Below, piece by piece: positions 24,226-33,125 of a stretch of DNA of 64,000 nucleotides (position 1 is the stretch's first letter; each line of letters starts with the position of its first letter). The notes under the pieces are model-generated. The model did no database searches and had not been told where the DNA came from. It saw only the letters and a list, made by a program, of their open reading frames with translations. Origin of the DNA: Suillus spraguei (Eukaryota; Basidiomycota; Agaricomycetes; Boletales; Suillaceae); the NCBI GenBank assembly GCA_016800925.1, contig JABCPU010000021.1, forward strand, positions 310,001 through 374,000, read 5' to 3'. Both the position numbers and the translations under genes were made by a program.

Positions 24226-26223
24226 ATGGAAGACTTGTCAGACGATTTAACACCCTTTATTATCCAAACAACTCAGTTCCCCCTTGGTGGAGGTGCATTT
24301 GGCGATGTCTGGAAATGCAATTACTATGCAAGCAGTGGTGTTTCAACCTTCGTCAGTCAATGTATTAGATGCCTTTGCCATGCGCGGGCTTACACTGTCG
24401 GTACATAAGGTTGCGGTTAAGGTCTTTAGATTTCCGGAGCATTGTAATTCTGAACAAATCAACAAGGTAAGTGATACAATCAGGGAGAACCAGACGAGTA
24501 TATTAAATGGATGCTACTTTGGATCATCTAGAAAATCAGCCGAGAGATTAGCATTTTGAAGATGCTACGCCATGACAATATTGTACCGTTGTTGGGCACA
24601 GTGACGGGATTTGGACGGATGCCAGAGTCGCGCTGCTTGGTAACTCCGTGGATTCCAAATGGCACATTGAATATATACCTATCATCTATCAACGATAATC
24701 TCACATTGCTGGATCGTTCACGTATGGTGAGCAGGTTTCTCATCACACTTCTCAAGGCTCACTCGAAGCTGCAAGGTAAAAGATGTCAGCGCTGGACTGT
24801 GTTACTGTTAGTTTTACTATCTTCTCGAGGCGTTTGGAAACGAGTGGTGACCTACCTTTGGTGCAGTGCACTCGGTCCACATAGTGCACGGGGATATAAC
24901 AGGGGTGAACCCGGAGCTGCTGAGTCACTTATGACAACTAACTTCGAAACTACAGGCGAATATACTAATTGACGAGGGAGGCCGTGCAAGGTTGATTGAT
25001 TTTGGTCTTTCCACCACTGTCCGACCCCTTCTCGGCCAGTCGCACTTGGCTGCAACATCTATACACCCAGGCGCAATCCGTTATGCAGCACCGGAGCTCG
25101 TTCTATCAGACAATTTCACTGGTCTGTCTCTGGAAAAAGCTGATATATTCTCTCTTGGTTGTGTAATGCTTCAAGTAAGTTGGAAGTTTAGTCACGAAAT
25201 GTTTCCCAGAGGACTCATTAAACAGATTCTCTCTGGTCGGCACCCTTGGTTTGAGGTCAAGTCTGAAAAGCCGGAATATCGTATCATTTTTATGATGTCC
25301 AAAGGTCAGGGGCCGCAGCGCCCCGATGGCGATCCTGCAATAATAGATTCACATTGGGACATTATACAAAGGTGTCTGCTACACAAGCCCAAACTTCGAC
25401 CTTCAGCAGCTGAAGTACTCGACTTAGGTAAGTCCACCGTACTCTTTTACAACACATCTAGCAGTGCTGACCACTTACTTCCAGCTTCCGTAATGTGCCC
25501 TCGATTGCGACCACCAAACTTCATTATCATCGGCGAGATGGGCGTCGGCAAGAGCTCGTTGGTGAATCTCATTGCTGAGGACCGACTTGCCGAGTCCTCG
25601 TCCGGTGCACAACGTTGCACACTTAAATCAACCGAGTATCCTGTCACATTTTCGGATTCTCGGTTCAACCTGAATCTATTTGATACGGTAGGTGAACGCA
25701 GTGGATCCCAGCGTGTTGGTATTCTGATTTTAAAATAATCCAGGTGGCCTTAGACAACACCATTACTAATAACGCGGGGTATTTAGATGCCCTAGTGAAG
25801 ACACATGAGCTTGTCGTCTCGCTCAAGAACCGAGGAGGTGTACATGGCTTACTTTTCTGCGTCAAGGCTGGCAGAGTCTCGACCGCTGTACAGCAGAACT
25901 ACAAATTATTCTTTGAGTTCTTGTGCCAGGGACAGGTGCCTCTTGCGCTGGTCGTTACCAATCTTGAGAACGAGGAGAAAATGGACGATTGGTGGACCAA
26001 GAACAAGGCACATGTCGAAAATTCCGGCATTGTCCCTTTTACACATGTTTGCATCACAACCATCAAGGGTCACCAAAACGAGTACGAAGCTAGATACTTC
26101 GAATCCAGGAAGAAGGTGCTAAATATGCTTATGGAACTTGGAACTCGTGACGCGTCCTTGTTGGATGTGAGTGATCGGTCTCCACGGATATACAAGAAGC
26201 TACGCGAGTTATTGCTCCGGTGA
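24226..26223 (+). CDS. Tyrosine-kinase-like kinase fused to an AIG1/septin-like P-loop GTPase
   Basis: 516 residues from nine exons: 24226-24351, 24410-24466, 24532-24726, 24776-24806, 24867-24904, 24956-25174, 25226-25427, 25485-25687, 25744-26223. Residues 1-290 are a TKL-type kinase: PLGGGAFGDVWKC, VAVKVF, HIVHGDITGANILID, LIDFGLS, AAPELVL and ADIFSLGCVMLQ; the catalytic HGD replaces HRD, as is common in agaric TKLs. Residues 300-516 are a GTPase with P-loop GEMGVGKSSLVNLI, G3-region FDTVALDN and G4-region ALVVTNLE. Intron 7 joins the two in phase 1 (LDL-ASVMCPRL) with 57 nt between, so one transcript is likely. A separate start at the Met of VMCPRL is the alternative. Substrate unknown. 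Confidence 0.8.
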
Positions 26224-26799
26224 GGGTAGAATTGTGATAAGGCGATACACGTACTCACAAAAGCTGCGCAAGGAAGACGCGATACAGCTTCCTCAAAGGA
26301 TTGACTCGTATGAAGAGAACTGGTGACTTACCTGATTTGCTGAATATATTGGCCATTGAGGACTACCTAGTACGGGGCTTTGGTAGTGTTGACCACTCTA
26401 CTCGTACATGTACATCAGACGTCCAAAGGACGAAATTGTATGGGTATATAAAGAATTACCATAAGTAAAATCCGTGCAATAAGTGCAAACGTAGCAGTGA
26501 CTATCAGCGTGTATGATGGCATATGATCGCAGGTCAGATATGGAGGTAAGCCGAATGGGCAGTATCATATGTACATACGCAGAGGGCCGATCGTCACATG
26601 AGACGGAGGTATAATCATCAGTCTTCTATCGAAAGCCAGACCACCGTACTCTACTTCCAAGACTTCTACTTCTCAGAACCTTCATAGTGAGGTAAGTAGC
26701 CCCTATTGGCCTCCGAACACCTTGTGCGACTCGCGACCATTCGAAAAATTTATTGACCAGTTAAGATGAACCTCTAAGGAAACCATCCATGAGTGAATG
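26224..26799. other. Region with a second copy of the kinase-GTPase promoter tract
   Basis: 26527-26640 resembles 23903-24000. No ORF of the kinase follows, so this is a promoter-only remnant. Otherwise nothing seen. Confidence 0.4.
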
Positions 26800-27500
26800 T
26801 GAAGGTGTATTCTGATAGAAAAAAAACCTTGTCATCGGCAGGTTTCGAACCTACGCAGTCCAAGAGAAACAGATTTTGATTATGTTGTGGTCACTGCCAG
26901 GCTAAGACCACTTCCAAGGAAATCATCACGAGTGAATCAGCAAGCTGTGCTCCGATAAAAATATGTTGGCGTCGGCAGGTTTCGAACCTGTACAGTCCAA
27001 GAGAAACAGATTTTGATTCTGCTGTGGCAGCCACCAGGCTAAGACCAGTTGCGGTGAACTTCCAAAGCATCCATCCATGAGTGAATGTCAAGGTGTGTTC
27101 CGATAGCAAAAACCTTGTCGTCGGCAGGTTTCGAACCTGTACAGTCCATGAGAAGCAGATTTTGATTCTGCTGTGGCAACCACCTCGCTAAGACCAGTCA
27201 CGATGAACTGCTAAAGAAACCATCCATGAGTGAATATCAAGGTGTGTTGCGATAGAAAAAACTTGTTGTCGGCAGGTTTCAAACTGGCACAGTCCAAGAG
27301 AAGCAGATTTTGACTCTGTTGTGATAATCACCTGGCTAAGACCAGTCGATATGAGCTTCTGAAGAAACCATCCATGAATGAATGCCAAAGTGTGTTCCGA
27401 TAGAAAAAATGTAGTTCAGCAGGTTTCGAACCTGCGTAGTCCACGAGAAACAGATTTTGAGTCTGTTGTGATAACCACACTGGCCAGGCTAAAGTCTTCA
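26800..27500 (-). repeat. Five tandem tRNA-like units (anticodon CAA) with Pol III-type signals
   Basis: Five direct repeats with period about 137-149 bp. Read on the minus strand, each has an A-box-like TAGC-GGTGG tract, an anticodon-arm-like hairpin with loop NTCAAAA (anticodon CAA), a B-box GGTTCGAAACC (plus-strand positions 26841, 26978, 27127, 27422; mutated in unit 4 near 27274) and a run of 5-8 T just downstream. Anticodon stems change in pairs: GCAGA/TCTGC in unit 3 and ACAGA/TCTGT in unit 5. The T stem of unit 5 (GCAGG/CCTGC) is perfect. The acceptor stem and D arm do not fold well by eye, so I call tRNA-derived repeats, not proven tRNA-Leu genes. Confidence 0.6.
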
Positions 27501-28649
27501 TCTTTTCCACTTGACGACTCACAAGACTTTTCAAGTTAAAAACTTATGGGGCCACTGATTGATACGGCCCGAAAAAGATGATATGGACAATAAAGTTCAA
27601 GTCTGAATGACGAGGGACGAAGACCGAGATAATTCTAATTCGCCATCATTAGCAGTAGGTTCAGTACGATTGACATTACCGCCAAGTATACATGGAGTTT
27701 CTAGAAACACAGAAGGAAATCAGCAGATACTGAAAAACGAGGACAATGAGACACTGTCACCACTTTGAAGGCCAGACATGGAGGATTGAAGATGGGAGTC
27801 TCATCTTCCCACAAAACGGTGGCCACGCAGTAATTCAGTTCATCCCAAACATAACATCGAGACCACACGCGACCTCGAACTCGACATCGGCAGTAAGAGC
27901 ACGGCAATGAATCACCGAGGCCATGGGGATTTCAGCGAAACGCGAACTTGGGCACAAATGGCTGAGCGAACGAGCGATTGAAGAAGATGAGAGAAGAATA
28001 CGATTCAAGGTCAAAAGCAACAGACGCAGGAGGACGACCGATTTGAATGAGGTCCCAGTGACAAAACACGATATAACCCACTCGCTTATGGTAGCGGGAA
28101 TAAATCTACATGACACATTAGAATGATCGCACAAGATGTTCGGAGGCCAATGGAAGCACTTACCTTACTAGGAATGTCCTGAGAAGTGGAAGCCTTGGAA
28201 GTAGAGCACGGTGGTCTGACTTTCCATAGTCGTCGTTCACTAGCGCTCCCCAGTTATTTTGTCCAACCTTGAGGAGCTTCTTAATGGTAGCGAATCTGGC
28301 TGTTAGGTAACAGTCCGCAACATCCAACTTGTGTAAGGATGGCCGACAATAAATTTCAGGCCGTCAGTGTTGTGGCACGATCTATGCAGACATTCTCTAT
28401 TCGAAGGTAGGCGACATATTCCCTCGGCACTAGATTTCCAACAGAATGCCATACAACCGGGTGGAAGGACTGACCCATCTGGATACAATCAACTATCACC
28501 CTCGAGAGATCAACATAGAGTACTGATCAGTAATACGCACACAAGCCAGTTCAGAGACATTGTCACCTACGCCGGTTAATCTACGCATGACCGCATCTCA
28601 ACTGGACTGACGTTACACAACTACGCAGTAGAACCGACACCGATGTTGA
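27501..28649. other. Non-coding or unrecognised region
   Basis: Overlapping short ORFs on both strands at 27835-28134 and 28303-28579, none with domain features or a consistent exon chain. No repeat recognised. Confidence 0.35.
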
Positions 28650-29278
28650 TTATCGTGCACGAGAGACGGTATCAGCGACCCCAAGTAAATTTACAGCAAC
28701 GGTATTGCTCTCTTGAATACGTTTTAGGCGCTCATAAAGCACTTGTACCTCGCGGGCCGTCGTATCAATGAGTTGCTGCTCTGTGGGAGGTATGGATGAT
28801 GCGCTCTGAGACTCAGGGGCGGGTGGCATGGGGTATGCGCCTACGCCAGTTTGTCGCAGGAATTCAGCAAGTGTGCGAAGTGCTTGCATGAGTGCGGCCA
28901 ACTCAGCTGTAAATTTGGAGTATGAAGACATGATTATGAAATAACAATAACGTACTGATGAAGCGGACTTGCCTGTTGTATGTGCAGGACTATTTCCTGC
29001 TTGGTATGCGTTTTGTCTGATAATGATTAAATGTTGTATAGGTATGAAGGGAGGAGAAGAGCTTACATTCCATGCAAGCAGTTACGTGCCAGTGATTGAA
29101 TCCTTGCGACATGGTCAAGTGCTATTTGCACGTTCTGCTTTAGCACTTCTGGGGAATTTGGATCAGTGTGGATGGAATCGTGCAGCGACGATTGTGACAT
29201 ATAAATGGGAGCATTTGGAAAGCTGGATTGCGGGATGGATGATATGGATAAAGTGGAAGATTGACTGGGATTATTCAT
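28650..29278 (-). CDS. Small helical (coiled-coil) protein of unknown function
   Basis: 144 residues if translation starts at 29200 (MSQSSLHDSI), 170 from the upstream in-frame ATG at 29278. Exons 29067-29200, 28973-29016 and 28650-28906. The sequence is alpha-helical with heptad-like leucines: QIALDHVARIQSLARNCLHG, ELAALMQALRTLAEFLRQTG and EVQVLYERLKRIQESNT. Intron 2 uses a GC donor (GCAAGT) with a normal AG acceptor; a GT donor further on would break phase. The style resembles small subunits of transcription or tethering complexes, but I cannot assign it. It is divergent from the methyltransferase with 205 bp between. Its 5' end is copied at 32260-32330. Confidence 0.6.
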
Positions 29279-29483
29279 CTCGCTATCTGATGAGTATGGG
29301 TTCTTAATGTAGAGTCTAGACGTTGACCAAGGTGATGGTTGTATTTGGACTTGTTATTCCAGCAATGGTTAGTTGCGCTTGAAACTTTGAAACCATAATT
29401 TTTCAAATATTCAGCCAGTACTACATAGCATGATTTTATGCTAGCATTTTGTCTTCTCCTCTCCTCGATTTCAACGCTTTCAA

Positions 29484-30719
29484 ATGGCTGTTCTCTGCCC
29501 GCCGACCACATATCTTCCACCGATCGCCAAGATCGCAAGTTTCTCCGTCACACAGCTTCTCGATGCCTTGACTTATTTGCAATCACTTTACCATCCAGAA
29601 GTCCGTGGCTCGCGTCGCAAGCGTGTGCAGGCACCTGTAATTGATGAAGAGCAAAATACATGCCTTCGCCATGATGATAACGAACTCCAAGTTATCCGAT
29701 TTGACACATTCGAGCGCTCATATTCTATTCGGTGGCTTACCGCTCTTATCGCGCAACTTGAGGTCTGGCAAGACTTGCCATATTCTGGAGAGGCCTCTTT
29801 GGATGATATTGGGAAACCAGGGCCCACCTTTGCTCACGTGGAGATGATCGTCCAACAAGCCGCATCGCTACTCGCGGTTTGTGCCGGGGTCGCTGCTGCT
29901 GGCATGATCACTCGTAACTTTATTCTTGGTTCTATAGACGGGCAGAGGCGAGTGGAAGCTCAGCTGACGGACATTCCGCTGGACAATGATGACTACGGGA
30001 GTGTGGGAGCGCAGACATGGGGCGGGGCATGTGTCTTGGCGGAAATGATCGTGGAAGATCCTGAGCGGTTTGGACTGGGCTTTTCCTGTGGCCTTGAATC
30101 ACGCAGGCTCAACGTCCTCGAGCTTGGAGCGGGAACGGGCTTGGTTAGCTTGGTGGTCGCGAAATTACTGGATACGTCACCGTCTTTCAATCATCGTGAG
30201 GTTTCTGTGGTCGCGACAGACTTCCACCCTTCTGTGTTAGCCAACCTCAGGTCAAACGTCAGTGCGAATTTCCCCTGCACGCATACCTCGACTCGTTCCA
30301 TCACTACTCATTTCCTCGACTGGTCATCATTCTCTACTGCTCCTCGACCGGATTGTCTTACATACCCATTTGATGTGATATTTGGTGCGGACATCATTTA
30401 CGAACCCCAACATGCGGTTTGGATTAGAGACTGTTTGAAAGGACTTCTGCGGCGTCCTTATGATATGAGCGTACCTCCTGCCGCTTTTCATCTTGTAATG
30501 CCACTTCGTCCAACACACGCATTCGAGTCAAGCACGGTTGAGTCCGTGTTCCTCAAGGCATGCGATGTTGACCCGAATAGTGATGCTGATCTCGTCATAG
30601 TATCGAAGGAATCTATCACATGTGATGCACATGGCGATTACATGGGAGGACGGGGTTTTGGTGAAGACGTAGAGTACGTTTATTATAAAATTGGCTGGTC
30701 TAATGCAGATATCTCGTAG
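29484..30719 (+). CDS. Class I SAM-dependent protein lysine methyltransferase-like (Methyltransf_16)
   Basis: Single-exon gene, 411 residues. The SAM-binding motif I is LNVLELGAGTGLVSLVVAKL (about residue 211) after the family's QTWGGACVLAE entry segment. VSVVATDFHPSVLANL is motif II and FDVIFGADIIYEP is the D-x-x-x-x-D/Y motif of the METTL21/FAM86-type family, which methylates lysines on translation factors and chaperones. Residues 1-150 are a helical N-terminal extension (SVTQLLDALTYLQSLYHPEV) that could be a substrate-recognition region. The substrate cannot be told from sequence. Confidence 0.85.
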   Translation: MAVLCPPTTYLPPIAKIASFSVTQLLDALTYLQSLYHPEVRGSRRKRVQAPVIDEEQNTCLRHDDNELQVIRFDTFERSYSIRWLTALIAQLEVWQDLPYSGEASLDDIGKPGPTFAHVEMIVQQAASLLAVCAGVAAAGMITRNFILGSIDGQRRVEAQLTDIPLDNDDYGSVGAQTWGGACVLAEMIVEDPERFGLGFSCGLESRRLNVLELGAGTGLVSLVVAKLLDTSPSFNHREVSVVATDFHPSVLANLRSNVSANFPCTHTSTRSITTHFLDWSSFSTAPRPDCLTYPFDVIFGADIIYEPQHAVWIRDCLKGLLRRPYDMSVPPAAFHLVMPLRPTHAFESSTVESVFLKACDVDPNSDADLVIVSKESITCDAHGDYMGGRGFGEDVEYVYYKIGWSNADIS

Positions 30720-31400
30720 AGTTTAGATCACGGTGTAAACATAGAATACCGGTAGATTGTAGAGTTTGCTTAGAGTTGCTAAATACGGGTGTTTGAATTG
30801 GCATGATCGATGCCAGCACTAATGTCGATAACAAGGCGTTCCTACATATCCCGCAGTTTGGCCAGCAAGGTAACGGAATCCCGAAGTTCCGTAATTATAT
30901 ATACAATAGCTTTCATCCCTTCAAACTCCAGCTCCACGAGCGCCACATCTGTCTCGTCATTGTGCTACCCATGTGCTGTCGCTGCTGTATCAGGTTCCTA
31001 CGCTCATCCAGCGTATGAGTAGCACAATGACGGTATTGCTCCGTGTGTGCAACTTGGGCGTGGCATCTAATGTGCCCCCGCGCCATAACTTTGTCCATGC
31101 TGTCCTATGCAAGTCCGTACCTCGTATTTAATACCACCCCCTGCGCCAGTATTTTTCCATTTGCAGAAAAAGTTTTGGAGCAGGGGGTGATGTTAGAGAC
31201 ATCGGACGCTATGGCTATGATGCCTATTCTATTCTGGCCTTTACGCGCCCGATAGTGTCGTTGTGATCCTGATAGGCGTCTTTGCATCATATGCTAAATG
31301 CGAAGCTGTTGATGGGCGCTGTTGTCATTGAAGCCGCATCAGCTTAACTGGTGAGATAGTGCCAACGAATAGATACGAATAAGTTGCGACATTAGCGGAC
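30720..31400. repeat. Left flanking direct repeat with a 78-bp fold-back
   Basis: 30945-31265 is repeated with divergence at 32435-32700, on the other side of the erg1 pseudogene. Inside it, 30955-30968 and 31019-31032 are a perfect 14-bp inverted repeat (CGTCATTGTGCTAC), making a small fold-back. No protein gene. Confidence 0.6.
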
Positions 31401-31404
31401 ATAG

Positions 31405-32044
31405 TGAGCGCTTGAGTAGCAAAACGGGTCCGTGGTCACGTACGAGTGCGATAGCGCGCCATGTCGTGATATCAGTAACCGTGCATCCTTGAGTATCGCG
31501 CCACAGAAATGCGACTTTGCGTGTGAAGGGCGTGCAGATGGTCCTTGTACGGTGCTGCGGAAGTTCGAAAAGCACCCATCTGCAATAATTGTCAAGTCTG
31601 TGCGGAAAATGTTTTTCTCCTTCTTGCTAGAACGTGTAGCTTTTACACCGACGACCCTTCCTCCCTCTTTCACTAGTTCGTTTACGGTTGCCTCAATGAC
31701 GTCCACACGTTTTGCACGCACTACATGTTCCCTCAGTCCCTGCACGAATAGTCCACGGTGAAAACTCCGTCCTTCTCGTCTGTCAGGGTATGGAATATGG
31801 ACAGTGCGACCGTCTTGAACGACCACGTATCCACGTACTGGTATCGCATCCGTGCCTTCTAGTGCACCTTGTAAGCCAAGCTTGTCAAGGAAGGTGACAC
31901 CGGCAGGTTGGAGCAACTCGCCAACTATGCGGTCAGGCTCTGCTCAAGGAGTGCAATATGACGTCGCGGATTTTCAGATTGTGACGATGGAGCAGTCCCA
32001 GCGATGCCAACGCCGACAGTAAGCACGTCGTACTGTAAGGACAT
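31405..32044 (-). pseudogene. Truncated squalene epoxidase (erg1) copy
   Basis: Inverted, broken copy of the erg1 gene at 45897. The ATG at 32044 opens QYDVLTVGVGIAG, then small deletions remove part of the FAD-binding helix and shift the frame near 31945. The frame resumes as LQPAGVTFLDKLGLQGALEG, GREGRSFH-type sequence and LTIIADGCFSNFRSTVQG. Similarity to erg1 ends near 31410 (after CCGTTTTGCTA). About the first 230 of 494 codons are present, with no substrate half. Non-functional. Confidence 0.88.
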
Positions 32045-33125
32045 CAATGCTGGTAGTAGTAAAGACCATGCAGAATTGAATATTCGAAAAAAGTGGCAGA
32101 TTACGCATTTCATTTGATGCTCCAACTCGTATGATCGGAGAACGAGAGCTCTAATTCCAAGGCTTCTACTGGGGTAAGAAATAAGTGGCGAGCTCCCTCG
32201 ATGCTCCAACTCGTATAATCTTTGCTGGATATTCCTACCTGTCGATGCTATGGGTTTTCGTGGTCCCTTATTATGGATGGAATGGTGCAGCGATGATTGT
32301 GACATATAGACGGAAGTATTTGGAAAGGGATGAATACGTTCTGATCCCGTTATTTGGACTTGTTATTCCTATAAAGGTAATAGAATACTGGAATTAGCTA
32401 CCAACGCTGCAACGTTTCAAACTCTACTACTTCCCAAATCTGTCTCGTCATTTGTGCTACCCATGTGCCGCATGAGGTCAGTACGCTCATCCAGCGCATG
32501 AGTAGCATAATGACCATATTTCTCCATGCTATCCTGTGCAAGTTGGACGTGGCAAGATTCTACCCCGCGCCATAACTTTGTCCTGTACCTGGTATTTACA
32601 TAATATCACCTCCTACACTTTCCGTTGCCGAAAAGGTTATAGCGCCATGATGCCTCTACGCGCCCGTCGGACAACGTTGTTGTGATCCTGATCGCATAGT
32701 CAACGTCTTTAACAATACAGGGTGTTAAATTCACTGAGGGAGAGGCGGTGGCCTATGCTAAAGGCGAAGCTGCCGCTCATCAGGTTGATGAGCGCTCGAG
32801 GTCTACGTACCGAGTCATAACAAATTTCTATATTTGGCTCAAACGCTATGCCGAATGACCAAAAAATTGTTTTCAACGATGTCTCCACCTTCTGTCATGG
32901 TGACAGATGAAGTGAGTGATTATGTAAGCTGCCCTGAGCTATACCAAACGTGCAATGTTAACGTTCGAAATAACTTTTCAATGAATTTCGCTTCGGATCA
33001 TTGACTCTTTCAGCTGTGCTCTCCAAATGCTCTGCATTCATACAATGGCAAGTATATAATTATAAGACAATATAACTTTTCCACCTGTCCCCTCTGTTCC
33101 CCGCCCTCACCCATTCATTCCCTCA
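32045..33125. repeat. Chimeric duplicated block and right flanking repeat
   Basis: 32100-32275 matches the reverse complement of 45741-45840 (upstream of ppx1/erg1). 32262-32330 matches 29155-29215 (5' end of the coiled-coil gene). 32435-32700 repeats 30945-31265. So fragments of two loci are joined here. 32700-33125 is otherwise unique and leads to the alcohol oxidase gene. Confidence 0.65.

Noticed and set aside
26800..27500. CRISPR-like array
   Set aside because: Repeats are about 147 bp with Pol III-type signals and diverged sequence, not short identical repeats with unique spacers. The genome is eukaryotic.
26891..27534. Series of 66-72 codon minus-strand ORFs
   Set aside because: They are products of the tRNA-like repeat period, with no independent coding signal.
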